64,000 bases of DNA from an uncultured Helicobacter sp. (GTDB lineage: Bacteria > Campylobacterota > Campylobacteria > Campylobacterales > Helicobacteraceae): positions 78,612 to 142,611 of the forward strand of contig CALUTE010000003.1 in NCBI GenBank assembly GCA_944323645.1, in the 5' to 3' direction. The translations under genes and the position numbers were made by a program. The notes beneath the pieces are model-generated. The model was not told the origin of the DNA, made no database searches, and saw nothing but the letters and a program-made list of their open reading frames with translations. Shown here piece by piece: positions 9,034 to 18,301 of the stretch (position 1 is the first letter of the stretch; the number at the start of each line of letters is the position of its first letter).

Positions 9034-10486
9034 AGACAACTCCTTCCATTTGTACTATCTTTGTGTGTAAATTAGCGCTTATTTGTGGAAACTCCCTGTA
9101 TTGAACCCAGTTTTTAAGCAATGGAAGTAGTGTAGCAAATGGCTTTATTAGTGGCGCAATCTTACCAATGCTTGCCATAGCAAAACGCCAGATCTTAGGG
9201 TTTGTTGCCACCTGTGCGAAGCGCTTCATCTGTATAGATTCCATAAAATTACGTGTACTAGAATCATTGCCTATAACATTTTTACGCCCCTGCCCTACAC
9301 GCTCAGATCGCAAATCTCGGATAAGTTCTGCTAGCGGAATCTGTACAGGACACACCTCCGAACAGCACCCACAAAGAGAGCATAGATCAAGCATAGGCGA
9401 ACAAGTGTTAATACCAAAAAGTTGTGGCGTGATTACTTCACCAATTGGACCAGGATAGGTGCTAAGATAAGCGTGTCCGCCGATTTTATCATACACAGGG
9501 CAATGATTTAGACAACTTCCACAGCGAATGCAACTCATTGAACGATATAAGTGAGAATCTTTGAGCATATTAGATCGGTTATTATCTAATAAGATAATAT
9601 GCACTTCTTTTGGTCCATCCATTTCACCTTCTTTGCGCGGTGAGGTAATGATATTGTTATAACAAGTAATCGCACTTCCCACTGCCGAAGGGGCAAGCAT
9701 AGCATCAAGAATAGCAGCATCTTCAAAACTCTCAACCACTTTTTCTATCCCACAAATTGCCACGTGGATATCAGAAGCGGTAGTGCTCATTCTGCCATTC
9801 CCTTCATTTTCTATAAGCCAAATTGCTCCTTCTTGTGCGATAGCGAAATTCACGCCACTAAGCCCCATTTTAAATTCTTGAAATTCCTTGCGCATATGGG
9901 TACGCGCAATGCCATTTAGCTTTTCTGGGTCACTCTCTAAGGGAGCATTAAGCTTTTTATGAAAAAGCTCGCCAATCTCGTAGCGATTTTTGTGGATAGC
10001 GGGCACAACAATATGAACCGGTGATTCCCCGAGCAACTGCAAGATCACCTCACCCAAATCTGTCTCGATCGCTTGCATACCTTTAGATTCTAGGTAATGG
10101 TTTAAGTGTATTTCCTCGCTAGCCATAGATTTACCCTTGAGAATCTTAGAGATTTTGTGTCGTACCATAAGGTTATAAATGATATCGTTTGCCTCATCTG
10201 CATTGCGCGCCCAATGTACCTGCATACCATTGCGCGTAGCATTTTTTTCAAACAATTCAAGTAATTCATCAAGTCTTCGCAAGTTTTTTTGCTTAAGCCG
10301 CTTACCCTTTTCTCGCAAACCTTGCCAATCTATAAATCGTGTCTGGATAAGATTCTTGCGATTGTTGCGCAAAGTATCCATAGCTTGACGTAAGTTTGTA
10401 CGCAATTGCTTATTATCTAGCCCTTTATTGATGGCATTATGGTATTCTTGCTTGATTTCTTTATTAGTTACTTGTGGTGAGCTCAT
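9026..10486 (-). CDS. lutB: Lactate utilization protein B, iron-sulfur subunit
   Basis: 486 residues. The N-terminal two thirds form a LUD domain (A-Q-E-G-A-I-W-L-I-E-N-E-G-N-G-R near the middle). Two ferredoxin-type cysteine clusters follow: C-I-R-C-G-S-C-L-N-H-C-P near residues 317-328 and C-S-L-C-G-C-C-S-E-V-C-P near 365-376, each for a [4Fe-4S] cluster. It works with LutA and LutC in L-lactate oxidation feeding the respiratory chain. AAGGGA precedes the ATG. It sits 21 bases after lutA and overlaps lutC. The order lutA-lutB-lutC matches the H. pylori locus. Confidence 0.93.
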   Translation of the reverse strand: MSSPQVTNKEIKQEYHNAINKGLDNKQLRTNLRQAMDTLRNNRKNLIQTRFIDWQGLREKGKRLKQKNLRRLDELLELFEKNATRNGMQVHWARNADEANDIIYNLMVRHKISKILKGKSMASEEIHLNHYLESKGMQAIETDLGEVILQLLGESPVHIVVPAIHKNRYEIGELFHKKLNAPLESDPEKLNGIARTHMRKEFQEFKMGLSGVNFAIAQEGAIWLIENEGNGRMSTTASDIHVAICGIEKVVESFEDAAILDAMLAPSAVGSAITCYNNIITSPRKEGEMDGPKEVHIILLDNNRSNMLKDSHLYRSMSCIRCGSCLNHCPVYDKIGGHAYLSTYPGPIGEVITPQLFGINTCSPMLDLCSLCGCCSEVCPVQIPLAELIRDLRSERVGQGRKNVIGNDSSTRNFMESIQMKRFAQVATNPKIWRFAMASIGKIAPLIKPFATLLPLLKNWVQYREFPQISANLHTKIVQMEGVVYE

Positions 10487-10507
10487 AGCATTCCCTTTAT
10501 TTGTGTT

Positions 10508-11245
10508 TTAGGCGATTCCTATACGCTGTGCCAAAAAGTCATACAAATGCATAAACCTAACATTAACTCCCTGTTTGCGCATAGCACCCGTAATATTGAG
10601 CGCACAGCCCGCATCTCCAGCAATGAGATATTCAACATTACGCGCCTTGATATCCTCTATTTTGCAACTTACCATAGCATTTGAAACTTCCGGTTCTTTC
10701 ACACTAAATGTCCCACCAAAACCACAACATTCCTCCTCTCTTGCAAGTTCAATAAGATCAACATTTTTTAGACTTCGCAAAAGTGTCTTAGCTGAAGAAA
10801 TACACTGCGCACTGCGCAAAGCATGGCAATTGCTATGCCAAGTTATACGTACTTTTTCCCCTTTATCTTCATAACGCACACCAAGTACTTTATCAAGATA
10901 CTCACTAAGTTCATAAACACGCGCACTAAAGCGTTGCGCTTCATCATAATATTGTGTATCTGCAAAAAGCTCTTTGTAATCTGTACGAAACATTCCCGTA
11001 CAAGATCCGCTAAGTAGTACAATAGGGTAATCCTTGTCAAAAAGTCGCATATTATACAGTGCTACTTGTTTGGTTTCTTCATAATAGCCAGAATTATAAC
11101 TTGGCTGACCACAACAAGTCTGGTTCTTTTTAAAAATCACCTCCACTCCTTCTTTTTGTAACAGCTTTATGGCATTGACACAAGTGTCAGCAAAAGCTGC
11201 GCTACCGATGCAAGTCGCATAAAAATAGACCTTTTTTGCTTGCAT
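10508..11245 (-). CDS. lutA: Lactate utilization protein A, CCG-domain subunit
   Basis: 245 residues with two copies of the cysteine-rich CCG domain: T-C-C-G-Q-P near residues 43-48 and E-C-C-G-F-G-G near 172-178, plus upstream single cysteines (CIGS, SCTG, NCHA). Such domains bind iron-sulfur clusters and occur in heterodisulfide-reductase-like and glycolate/lactate oxidase subunits. First gene of lutABC. The ATG has GGGAGG a few bases ahead, and a TATAAT box lies about 115 bases upstream. Confidence 0.93.
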   Translation of the reverse strand: MQAKKVYFYATCIGSAAFADTCVNAIKLLQKEGVEVIFKKNQTCCGQPSYNSGYYEETKQVALYNMRLFDKDYPIVLLSGSCTGMFRTDYKELFADTQYYDEAQRFSARVYELSEYLDKVLGVRYEDKGEKVRITWHSNCHALRSAQCISSAKTLLRSLKNVDLIELAREEECCGFGGTFSVKEPEVSNAMVSCKIEDIKARNVEYLIAGDAGCALNITGAMRKQGVNVRFMHLYDFLAQRIGIA

Positions 11246-11357
11246 AATTTCCTCCCCAATAAGAATTTAAGCAAAAACAATGTTTCAGACCTAATCTTAG
11301 CGCATTTTCTCAACTATTCCCTCAAAAATTTTTAATTTCTACCATAAATTGAGAAAA

Positions 11358-11363
11358 ATTATA
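11358..11363 (-). promoter_or_regulatory. Putative -10 box for lutABC
   Basis: TATAAT on the minus strand, in the gap between bioB and lutA, which would leave a leader of roughly 105 bases. No clear -35 is visible, as is usual for Helicobacter housekeeping promoters. Confidence 0.4.
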
Positions 11364-11456
11364 AAATCTACACATATAAACTAATAGCAAGCAAATAGAT
11401 AAACATAAACACCATAGGTTCAAACCAAAAATTTTAGATACAAAACCGCCAAAAAT

Positions 11457-12401
11457 CTAAGCTTTCATTTCTAGAAAAGTTTCTTTTTGCAAATCTAATT
11501 TATCAAAGAGGGTATCGTCACTTATTGGATTGTTATTGTTTGTCGTTAATAACCTATCACCATAGAACACTGAATTTGCGCCAGCAAAAAAGCAAAGTGC
11601 CTGAAGTTCATCACTCATTGCTTTACGCCCAGCAGAGAGTCGTACATATGAAGTTGGCATAAGAATCCGAGCAAGCGCTATAGTACGTACAAAATCAAAC
11701 TTCTCCACATCGGGAACATTCGCCAGGGGTGTGCCCGGAATCTTAACAAGCTGATTAATAGGTACAGATTCTGGAGGTGTTTCAAGATTTGCAAGTGATA
11801 CAAGCATTTTTATGCGATCATCATTGCTTTCTCCCATACCCAAAATCCCACCAACACAGATTTTAAGCCCAGCATCTCGGACATTGCCAATTGTCTCAAG
11901 TCGATCTTCGAAAGTGCGTGTTGAGATGACTTGTGTGTAGTATTCTTTAGAAGTATCAATGTTGTGATTATAAAAATCTAACCCAGCATCTTTAAGTTTT
12001 TTGGCTTGATCTTTTGAGAGAAGTCCTAGTGTTACGCAGGTTTCTAACCCTAGTTTTTTAATTTCTTTAATAATAGCACAGACCTCATCAAGCTCCTTAT
12101 CACTTGGCGAACGCCCAGAAGCCCCCATACAAAAGCGCGCACTCCCAGATTGTTTGGCTTGTTTAGCAAGCGAAAGCACCACTTCCTTATCAAGCATTTT
12201 TTCCGTTCTTGTCCCAGTAGAATAATGCGAGGATTGTGCGCAGTAACTACAGTTTTCAGAACAAGCGCCAGTTTTTATGCTAAGTAGTGTGCTAGTTTGA
12301 ATGGTATTTGGAGAAAAATGCGCACGATGAATAGTGTGTGCCTTATAAAGAAGATCCATAAAAGGTTGATAAAAAATTTGCTTGGCTTGTTCAAAAGTCA
12401 T
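11457..12401 (-). CDS. bioB: Biotin synthase
   Basis: 314 residues. The radical-SAM cluster motif C-S-E-N-C-S-Y-C gives Cys47, Cys51 and Cys54. Further family motifs are [22 protein letters not shown] and the C-terminal R-L-S-A-G-R. BioB inserts sulfur into dethiobiotin to make biotin, using SAM and a sacrificial [2Fe-2S] cluster. The ATG at 12401 is preferred: AAGGAG ends five bases before it, whereas the GTG at 12407 touches that site. It stands alone here, with its own TATAAT. Confidence 0.95.
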   Translation of the reverse strand: MTFEQAKQIFYQPFMDLLYKAHTIHRAHFSPNTIQTSTLLSIKTGACSENCSYCAQSSHYSTGTRTEKMLDKEVVLSLAKQAKQSGSARFCMGASGRSPSDKELDEVCAIIKEIKKLGLETCVTLGLLSKDQAKKLKDAGLDFYNHNIDTSKEYYTQVISTRTFEDRLETIGNVRDAGLKICVGGILGMGESNDDRIKMLVSLANLETPPESVPINQLVKIPGTPLANVPDVEKFDFVRTIALARILMPTSYVRLSAGRKAMSDELQALCFFAGANSVFYGDRLLTTNNNNPISDDTLFDKLDLQKETFLEMKA

Positions 12402-12432
12402 AGCCACTCCTTGTATTAATAAATGATGTGGT

Positions 12433-12438
12433 ATTATA
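12433..12438 (-). promoter_or_regulatory. Putative -10 box for bioB
   Basis: Perfect TATAAT on the minus strand about 31 bases before the bioB ATG. It faces away from the TATAAT of the hemerythrin gene, so this gap holds two divergent promoters. Confidence 0.5.
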
Positions 12439-12524
12439 GCGAAGTTTTACACTAACAAACAGCGAAAGTACGAGACTCTTGCTGAAATACTTGTAAATCT
12501 ATAGAAATAAAAACAAAAATACAC

Positions 12525-12530
12525 TATAAT
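12525..12530 (+). promoter_or_regulatory. Putative -10 box for the bacteriohemerythrin gene
   Basis: Perfect TATAAT 55 bases before the preferred ATG at 12586, within an AT-rich stretch that rises upstream. Confidence 0.5.
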
Positions 12531-12585
12531 TAAAGGCTTTGAAGTATTAGCGAGGCGGTTTATCGAGATGAAAGGGAGTAGAGCA

Positions 12586-13176
12586 ATGCTTGTACCAGAC
12601 TGGGATGATAAATATAGTGTTCATAACATTCGAATCGACAAACAACACCAAAAGCTATTTGAAATAGCAAAGCACGCCGCAAATTTAATCCATAAACAAG
12701 TGGATTCCAATGAGATTAAGGGGGTTTTGCTTGAGTTGTTTGAATATATGAAAGTGCATTTTCGCGATGAAGAAATGTATATGGAGAGTATAGGCTATCC
12801 TCGCCTAGCAGAACATCACGAAATCCATAAAGACATCATAAATCAAGTAACGGATTTGGTACAAAATGTAAAGTATGATTTCAAACAAAAACTTGCCATC
12901 ATTACACGTGACTGGCTCGTTGATCATATTATGAAAGAAGATATGCGCATTGAACAGTGGTATCATGACTATAAAGAATCACAGGCGCTTGATGGTGATA
13001 TAGATGCAAATATAAAAATGGAGCAGAAATCAGAGATTGCACACTTTTATAAGTGTGACTGCCGCAAGTCATTCCGTGTACTTGAGACTGTGCATCAAAA
13101 AATTTTAGGTGGGCAAACATACCATTGCAAAAAATGTCGGGCACAAATTGTATTTGTCAAAGATGCGCCCTTATAA
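12586..13176 (+). CDS. Bacteriohemerythrin with C-terminal Cys4 motif
   Basis: 196 residues from the ATG at 12586, chosen because AAAGGGAG lies eight bases ahead and the protein then starts MLVPDWDDKYSV as in other bacteriohemerythrins. The di-iron ligands are all present: His21, His58, Glu62, His77, His81, His114 and Asp119. Such proteins bind O2 in the cytoplasm and may store it, deliver it or shield enzymes from it in microaerophiles. After the normal domain end (about residue 132) there is an unusual tail of 60 residues with C157-x-C159 and C181-x-x-C184, which looks like a zinc ribbon or redox site. Confidence 0.9.
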   Translation: MLVPDWDDKYSVHNIRIDKQHQKLFEIAKHAANLIHKQVDSNEIKGVLLELFEYMKVHFRDEEMYMESIGYPRLAEHHEIHKDIINQVTDLVQNVKYDFKQKLAIITRDWLVDHIMKEDMRIEQWYHDYKESQALDGDIDANIKMEQKSEIAHFYKCDCRKSFRVLETVHQKILGGQTYHCKKCRAQIVFVKDAPL

Positions 13177-13208
13177 TCATGCATCTATAAAACTTTAGGA
13201 TTTTTAGA

Positions 13209-13739
13209 ATGAGAATTTTTGGTAGTGTTATTTGGATTTTGTTTAGTGCCTTTATAATTGTTGGAGGGGTGGTTGGTTGCTTCACTCCGCTAGAAACACT
13301 TGCAAGTTTTGCAATTTTGCTGCCTATTTTACTTCTAATTGGTGGTATTTCGGAATGCGTATATTATTTTCGTATTAAAAGCTTTAATGGCTCTAGGATT
13401 CTGCTCCTTGATGGAATTTTAAGCTTGCTTTTTGCAATCATATTTTTTGTTAGTGGAGTTGAATTTACCTCGATCACACTTGTATATTTTGTTGCCTTTA
13501 TCGTAATGTTTCGTGGGATTCTCGCACTTTCTTACGCGTTTGATATGCGCACAGCACAAATTAGCTCTTGGGGCTGGATTTTACTATTTGGGATTCTCAA
13601 TATCCTTATTTCGATGATTTTTGTCATCTTTCCACAAATTGGTGGCATTACTATTGGCATTATGATCTCTGTATTGATTATATTATTTGGCATAGCATTG
13701 TTGCTTGGCTGGTGGAGTGTTTTGAAAATTTTTCGTTAG
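13209..13739 (+). CDS. HdeD-like (DUF308) membrane protein
   Basis: A 176-residue protein, almost wholly hydrophobic, with about six transmembrane helices and short loops (the repeated G-I-L-x-x-x-F pattern, W-G-W-I-L-L near residue 120). Size and layout fit the HdeD/DUF308 family of inner-membrane proteins, some of which are linked to acid resistance in E. coli; no enzymatic role is known. It follows the hemerythrin gene by 32 bases and is directly followed by the addB-like gene, so all three may be cotranscribed. Confidence 0.75.
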   Translation: MRIFGSVIWILFSAFIIVGGVVGCFTPLETLASFAILLPILLLIGGISECVYYFRIKSFNGSRILLLDGILSLLFAIIFFVSGVEFTSITLVYFVAFIVMFRGILALSYAFDMRTAQISSWGWILLFGILNILISMIFVIFPQIGGITIGIMISVLIILFGIALLLGWWSVLKIFR

Positions 13740-13748
13740 TTGTGTCAA

Positions 13749-16247
13749 ATGATAGATTCTAGACTTTTTGTATTCCCTACACAACGCTCCATTATGGAGT
13801 TTTATGCAAAAATGCCTTCTGGATTTGCACCAAAGGCGATAAGTGTTGGGACATTTTTTTCGCGTGCCTTTATGTTGCGGGCTAGTGCACGTGTATCCAA
13901 GAGAATCCAAAAAATCATTCTTTATTCAATTATTGCTGACTTTCTTAAAGATAATGAACGATATGCACATTTATTTGTCTTTGAGCGAAGCTTCTTAGGC
14001 TATTTACAAGGTAGCGATTTTTTGCTGGATTTTTTTCGAGAAATTGCTAGTCACAACATTGATTTTGAACAAATTCCTACAAAAGACATCTATGCAGATT
14101 ATGCTGATCACCTGCAGATTCTTAGTAGAATCTATGTACAATTTAATGAACGCTTGAGTGCTTATGGGTTTGCAAGGCTTACACAAAATGCTGAAGTTAT
14201 ACCAGAATTCATTCAGAGCTTTAGTCATATTGAATTTTTTCTTGATGGCTTTTTAAGCCCAAAGGAGCTTGATCTTTTGGCACAAGCTTGCCACTATACA
14301 CCAATCCATCTTCACATTCAAACCGACTTATACAACATTAAGCACTTCCCGTGGCTGCACTATGACCTAAAAGAAGATTCTATCTATACATTCCTACTAA
14401 AATCTCCCAAACAAAACCACATCGAACAACAAACCAATCAGCAAATACAATCCAGTATTCCAACTAAGAGTACTCACAAAAAGAAATCGCCCCACTTCTG
14501 TACCAAAGCTTTACAGCAAACAAAGGCTGCTTCTATTCCACCCATAGAAGTGCTAGATTTCAAGCTTCGTATTGCGCAATGCGGTTTCGTCCTAGAAAAG
14601 GTGCGCCAGCTCCTTGAAAAAGGTACTCCTGGCGAGCGCATTGTTGTTATCACTCCCGATGAAGCATTTAGTCAATACCTTGCACTCCTTGATAGTGCTA
14701 ATAACCTCAACTATGCTATGGGCACCAAACTTAGCACATCGCCAAAACATCTTTTATGGTGTGAGAAACTAGAGCAAATCCTTAATGAAATACCTCCTAG
14801 TAATACCTCAAGGTTACAATACCTAGAATCTATATTTGCCTATATCTTTGCTCTAGAACCCATAGAGCCAAATGCAGTGCTTACTCCGATTCTAGATTCT
14901 AGGGTTCTAGATAGTTTGCCACCCTGCCCTTTTAGCGAACGCTTACGCACGCAGATTCTTGAAATACTTTTTGAATACCACCAAATTCAAACAGAGATCG
15001 AACAATTATGCTATGCAGACCTAATACATATGCTATTTAGACAAATCAAGGATTTATCACTTGATGATATCAAAGGCGGCAAAGTACGCGTAATGGGAAT
15101 CCTTGAAACAAGAGAAATAACATGTGATTATGCAATTGTGGTGGATTTTAATGAAAACTTTATTCCACATATCAAAGATAGTGATATGTTTTTGAACACT
15201 TTTATCCGAAAAACACTTAGTATGCCCACCTTACAGGATCGTCAAGACCTTCAAAAACACTACTATTATCAGCTCTTTACCAATACTAAATACCAAATTT
15301 TTATCACCTATACTAAAAACGATCAAACAGGCATAGCAAGCATGATTGATGAGCTGCTATTGCAACAACATATCTCCTTGCATTATACTAATGGCGATAC
15401 GCATTATGCACTTTTTAAGCCTAGTGCTATAAGAGCATACAAAGAAGAAGAAATTATTGGTACAATACAAAAATGTACCTTTTCGCCAACAAGTATCAAT
15501 ACTTTCATTGCGTGTAAAAGAAGATTCTACTATCGTTATATTTTGCATCTTGAAGAGTTCAAAGAAACAAATCAAAAAAAAGACATAGGGATAATCCTAC
15601 ACAAAGCACTTGAAGAAGTATATAAACCATACATAAATCAGTACATCAACGAAAATACACTAAACACAATCATAAAGAGCTTTGAACAAAAGCTTGAAGA
15701 CACATTTGCTCTAGAAAGCCATATTAACACACTACAGTACCAAATAAGTCGTTTTGAAATGCAAGGATTCTGGGAAAAGGAGCGTGAGTATGCTTATATA
15801 TGTGGCAAAAAAGGTTTTATGCTTCTGGATTGTGAGCGAGAATTTCAGGCAACCTTAACGCATAATGGTGTACAGCATAATATACGAGGTATCATTGATC
15901 GACTCGATAAAGCAAATGATGCCTACAGAATCATTGACTATAAATATGCCAAAAAGCCTACTACCAAGCAATATCTCAATGCCCAACATATACAACTTGC
16001 ATTCTACAAACTTGCAATGCAAAACACCCAAACATTTCTGCAAGAACCTAATAAGAATTTAGATTCTCAAATCTACTATCTACGTGGAGGACAAACCTAT
16101 TTGCTCGATGAAGAGAGTTTTGAATCTGCAAAAGAGGAGATTTTCAGAGTACTTGAATGTGTTGGTCAAAAAATTTATTTTAAAAAATCTGAAAATAAAT
16201 CGATATGTAAAAATTGTCCTTATGCTACTATGTGCGATCGAGGCTAG
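13749..16247 (+). CDS. addB: AddB-like helicase-nuclease subunit with PD-(D/E)XK domain
   Basis: 832 residues. The N-terminal part resembles an inactivated UvrD-like fold (V-F-P-T-Q-R-S near residue 6, and V-R-V-M-G-I-L-E-T-R-E mid-protein). The C-terminal part is a RecB-type nuclease: R-G-I-I-D-R-L near 714 and I-I-D-Y-K-Y-A. Cysteines near 588 (C-K-R-R-F-Y-Y-R-Y) and at 820, 823 and 829 (C-x2-C-P-x4-C) fit the iron-sulfur staple of AddB nucleases. AddAB processes double-strand DNA ends for recombination. The start is the ATG at 13749; a TTG at 13740 is possible. addA is not in the window, as in H. pylori, where the two genes are apart. Confidence 0.88.
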   Translation: MIDSRLFVFPTQRSIMEFYAKMPSGFAPKAISVGTFFSRAFMLRASARVSKRIQKIILYSIIADFLKDNERYAHLFVFERSFLGYLQGSDFLLDFFREIASHNIDFEQIPTKDIYADYADHLQILSRIYVQFNERLSAYGFARLTQNAEVIPEFIQSFSHIEFFLDGFLSPKELDLLAQACHYTPIHLHIQTDLYNIKHFPWLHYDLKEDSIYTFLLKSPKQNHIEQQTNQQIQSSIPTKSTHKKKSPHFCTKALQQTKAASIPPIEVLDFKLRIAQCGFVLEKVRQLLEKGTPGERIVVITPDEAFSQYLALLDSANNLNYAMGTKLSTSPKHLLWCEKLEQILNEIPPSNTSRLQYLESIFAYIFALEPIEPNAVLTPILDSRVLDSLPPCPFSERLRTQILEILFEYHQIQTEIEQLCYADLIHMLFRQIKDLSLDDIKGGKVRVMGILETREITCDYAIVVDFNENFIPHIKDSDMFLNTFIRKTLSMPTLQDRQDLQKHYYYQLFTNTKYQIFITYTKNDQTGIASMIDELLLQQHISLHYTNGDTHYALFKPSAIRAYKEEEIIGTIQKCTFSPTSINTFIACKRRFYYRYILHLEEFKETNQKKDIGIILHKALEEVYKPYINQYINENTLNTIIKSFEQKLEDTFALESHINTLQYQISRFEMQGFWEKEREYAYICGKKGFMLLDCEREFQATLTHNGVQHNIRGIIDRLDKANDAYRIIDYKYAKKPTTKQYLNAQHIQLAFYKLAMQNTQTFLQEPNKNLDSQIYYLRGGQTYLLDEESFESAKEEIFRVLECVGQKIYFKKSENKSICKNCPYATMCDRG

Positions 16248-16325
16248 GCATTTTTATGCATTATTACGAAAATATGACATTTTTATGATATAGTGGCAGG
16301 CTTAAAATTCACCAAAGGAGACAGT

Positions 16326-16820
16326 ATGAAAAGATTGGTTGCATTTGTTTTTTTATGTGGACTTATAACTTCAAGTTTTGCGATTGGAGTTGGTAAGTTT
16401 AAAGTTAATCCGGAAATAGGTGGAAGCGTGGGGCTTTCTACAAGAACTGATACAATGTTTGCAGGTGGTTATGCTAGAGTTTGGCTTGGTGGTGATGGTC
16501 TAACTATTGCTCCGATGTTTAAATATAACTATATTTTTGGTCCAGAAAATACAGATGGCTTTTCAAATATTCAAGCTGGTGGCTTAATTGGGTATAGGAT
16601 TCTACGTTTTACGCCCTACATAGGCGCGAGCTATTCTCGCTTTCAAGATAGAATAGGACTCAATGATACAACTGCACTTAATTATGGAGTCTATTTTGAT
16701 ATTCCTCTTCTTCCACTAAGTGTAGGCTTTGATGCTTCTTGGCAAAAACCAAAAATAGTAGGTACAGATAGCCGAGTAAGCCAACATCAATTTGCCATCA
16801 CACTAGGACTCATTTTCTAG
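16326..16820 (+). CDS. Small outer-membrane beta-barrel protein
   Basis: 164 residues. The signal peptide MKRLVAFVFLCGLITSSFA is followed by about eight short amphipathic strands and the ending FAITLGLIF, with a terminal Phe. The size fits an eight-stranded OmpA/OmpX-like barrel. The ATG at 16326 has AAAGGAG seven bases ahead and is preferred to a GTG at 16293. A hairpin just downstream may end the transcript. Function unknown. Confidence 0.8.
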   Translation: MKRLVAFVFLCGLITSSFAIGVGKFKVNPEIGGSVGLSTRTDTMFAGGYARVWLGGDGLTIAPMFKYNYIFGPENTDGFSNIQAGGLIGYRILRFTPYIGASYSRFQDRIGLNDTTALNYGVYFDIPLLPLSVGFDASWQKPKIVGTDSRVSQHQFAITLGLIF

Positions 16821-16831
16821 CCTGCTTCTTA

Positions 16832-16857
16832 CCTCGTGCATTGTTTAAAGCGCGAGG
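16832..16857 (+). terminator. Possible rho-independent terminator after the small barrel gene
   Basis: CCTCGTGC and GCGCGAGG form an 8-bp stem with one G-T pair and a 10-base loop, 12 bases after the stop codon. The following sequence is only moderately T-rich, so the call is tentative. Confidence 0.4.
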
Positions 16858-16890
16858 AATTCTCTTTGTAATTTATAGAATGTACACTGT

Positions 16891-17661
16891 ATGAAATATT
16901 TTGCGTTAAAAATAGCATACTATGGTGGAGCATTTTCTGGGTTTGCACCACAAAAACAAGCAAAAATCCATAGTGTAAGCGAAACACTACAAAACACTCT
17001 TAAAAAACTTGGTATAAATTCAGAAATTCTTGGGGCTGGGCGTACCGACAAAGGAGTGCATTCACTTGGAATGATGGTTCGTATCTGTGCTAGCGCACAT
17101 TGGACGCCACAAAGACTTGCTCCACTTTTAGCCAAAAAACTCTATCCAAATATTATGTTACGAGCAATTTGGGAGGTGGATAGCAGTTTTCACCCACGTT
17201 TTGGAGCAAAAGCTAGACGCTATTATTATGTTTTTTCATCCAAACTCACATCTCCATTTGTTGCGCCTTTTGTAGCATATGAACGCATAGGAGATATTAA
17301 AATTATCAGACAATGTTTAGCAATGTGCATAGGCACCCATAACTTTGCCCTATTTTGCAAGCAAGGCTCATCAATAAAAAGTACATCTAGAGAAATTTAT
17401 ACGGCATACCTGCGCATAAAACACTATCGTGGTCAGACATATTACATAGTCTGTATAGAAGGTAATGCTTTTTTGCGCGCACAAATACGACTGCTTGTTG
17501 GGGCAATTCTAGCTACCTCACGCAATGAAATAAGCCTACAAAACTTTACAGAACAACTCTTAGCAAAAAAACGTCATTACAGCCAACCAGTAAGCCCACA
17601 GGGACTCTACTTCGCCAAAGCACACTACGAAAATCTACCACCTAAGTGCTATCTTATTTAA
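16891..17661 (+). CDS. truA: tRNA pseudouridine synthase A
   Basis: 256 residues, the usual length. The catalytic Asp53 sits in G-A-G-R-T-D-K-G-V-H. Other family motifs are the F-H-P-R-F-G-A-K-A-R-R-Y-Y-Y block and F-L-R-A-Q-I-R-L-L-V-G near the end. TruA makes pseudouridine at positions 38-40 of the tRNA anticodon arm. The start is the ATG at 16891 with only a weak ribosome binding site. It converges with the LpoB-like gene. Confidence 0.95.
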   Translation: MKYFALKIAYYGGAFSGFAPQKQAKIHSVSETLQNTLKKLGINSEILGAGRTDKGVHSLGMMVRICASAHWTPQRLAPLLAKKLYPNIMLRAIWEVDSSFHPRFGAKARRYYYVFSSKLTSPFVAPFVAYERIGDIKIIRQCLAMCIGTHNFALFCKQGSSIKSTSREIYTAYLRIKHYRGQTYYIVCIEGNAFLRAQIRLLVGAILATSRNEISLQNFTEQLLAKKRHYSQPVSPQGLYFAKAHYENLPPKCYLI

Positions 17662-17675
17662 GGCATAGATAGCGA

Positions 17676-18293
17676 CTACCAAGCAGATTTTTTACTACCA
17701 AGCTTAATAATATTTACTTCGTTGTCCCAAACAACAAGCCCACTCTTTAAATCGGTCAATGTCAATAGAAAAAAGTAATCCACACGCTGCTTAGATTTTA
17801 CTTTTGTATTGCGCTGAATAATCTTACCTGATAAGGAGAGCTCTGGTGCAATGATCGTACCCTTTTCTGGTACACCATACTGATTAACCTCCTCATTATC
17901 ACGCGCTTTACGCACATCACTAATCATTTTATCTTTGCTTCCACCGCTTCCAGAAAACGCCATTGTGAGAATAAATTTTCCACTATTGCGCATATCACGC
18001 GTTATTTTACGAGTTAGCTCCTCTGTAGAAAAGTGTTGCATTGTATCATTTACTACATCTGATATGGCTAGCACCTTTGGTTTGTCCAATCCAGCAAGTC
18101 CTTTGACATAACCACTCTCCAAAAGTGATTGGATATTATCACTCGCTGCAGCTTCCAAATCGTGATAATCAATACCCATTGAAGAATATTCTCTAGAATC
18201 TGCATTATCCACATATTGCACACCACCACAACCAAATAAAGTAAGCCCAACACACGCTACGCTACCTAATAAAATTCTATAAACTACACCCAT
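17676..18293 (-). CDS. LpoB-like penicillin-binding-protein activator lipoprotein
   Basis: 205 residues. The signal peptide ends in a lipobox with Cys22 (L-T-L-F-G-C). The mature part, with V-L-A-I-S-D-V-V-N-D-T near residue 75 and the C-terminal Y-F-F-L-L-T-L-T-D-L-K-S-G-L-V-V-W-D, matches the LpoB/YcfM fold. LpoB is an outer-membrane lipoprotein that activates a bifunctional penicillin-binding protein. Its ribosome binding site TAGGAG begins with the stop codon of ppsA, so the two are translated from one mRNA. A metabolic enzyme and a cell-wall factor share this operon with no obvious link. Confidence 0.8.
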   Translation of the reverse strand: MGVVYRILLGSVACVGLTLFGCGGVQYVDNADSREYSSMGIDYHDLEAAASDNIQSLLESGYVKGLAGLDKPKVLAISDVVNDTMQHFSTEELTRKITRDMRNSGKFILTMAFSGSGGSKDKMISDVRKARDNEEVNQYGVPEKGTIIAPELSLSGKIIQRNTKVKSKQRVDYFFLLTLTDLKSGLVVWDNEVNIIKLGSKKSAW

Positions 18294-18301
18294 AAATTCT
18301 C

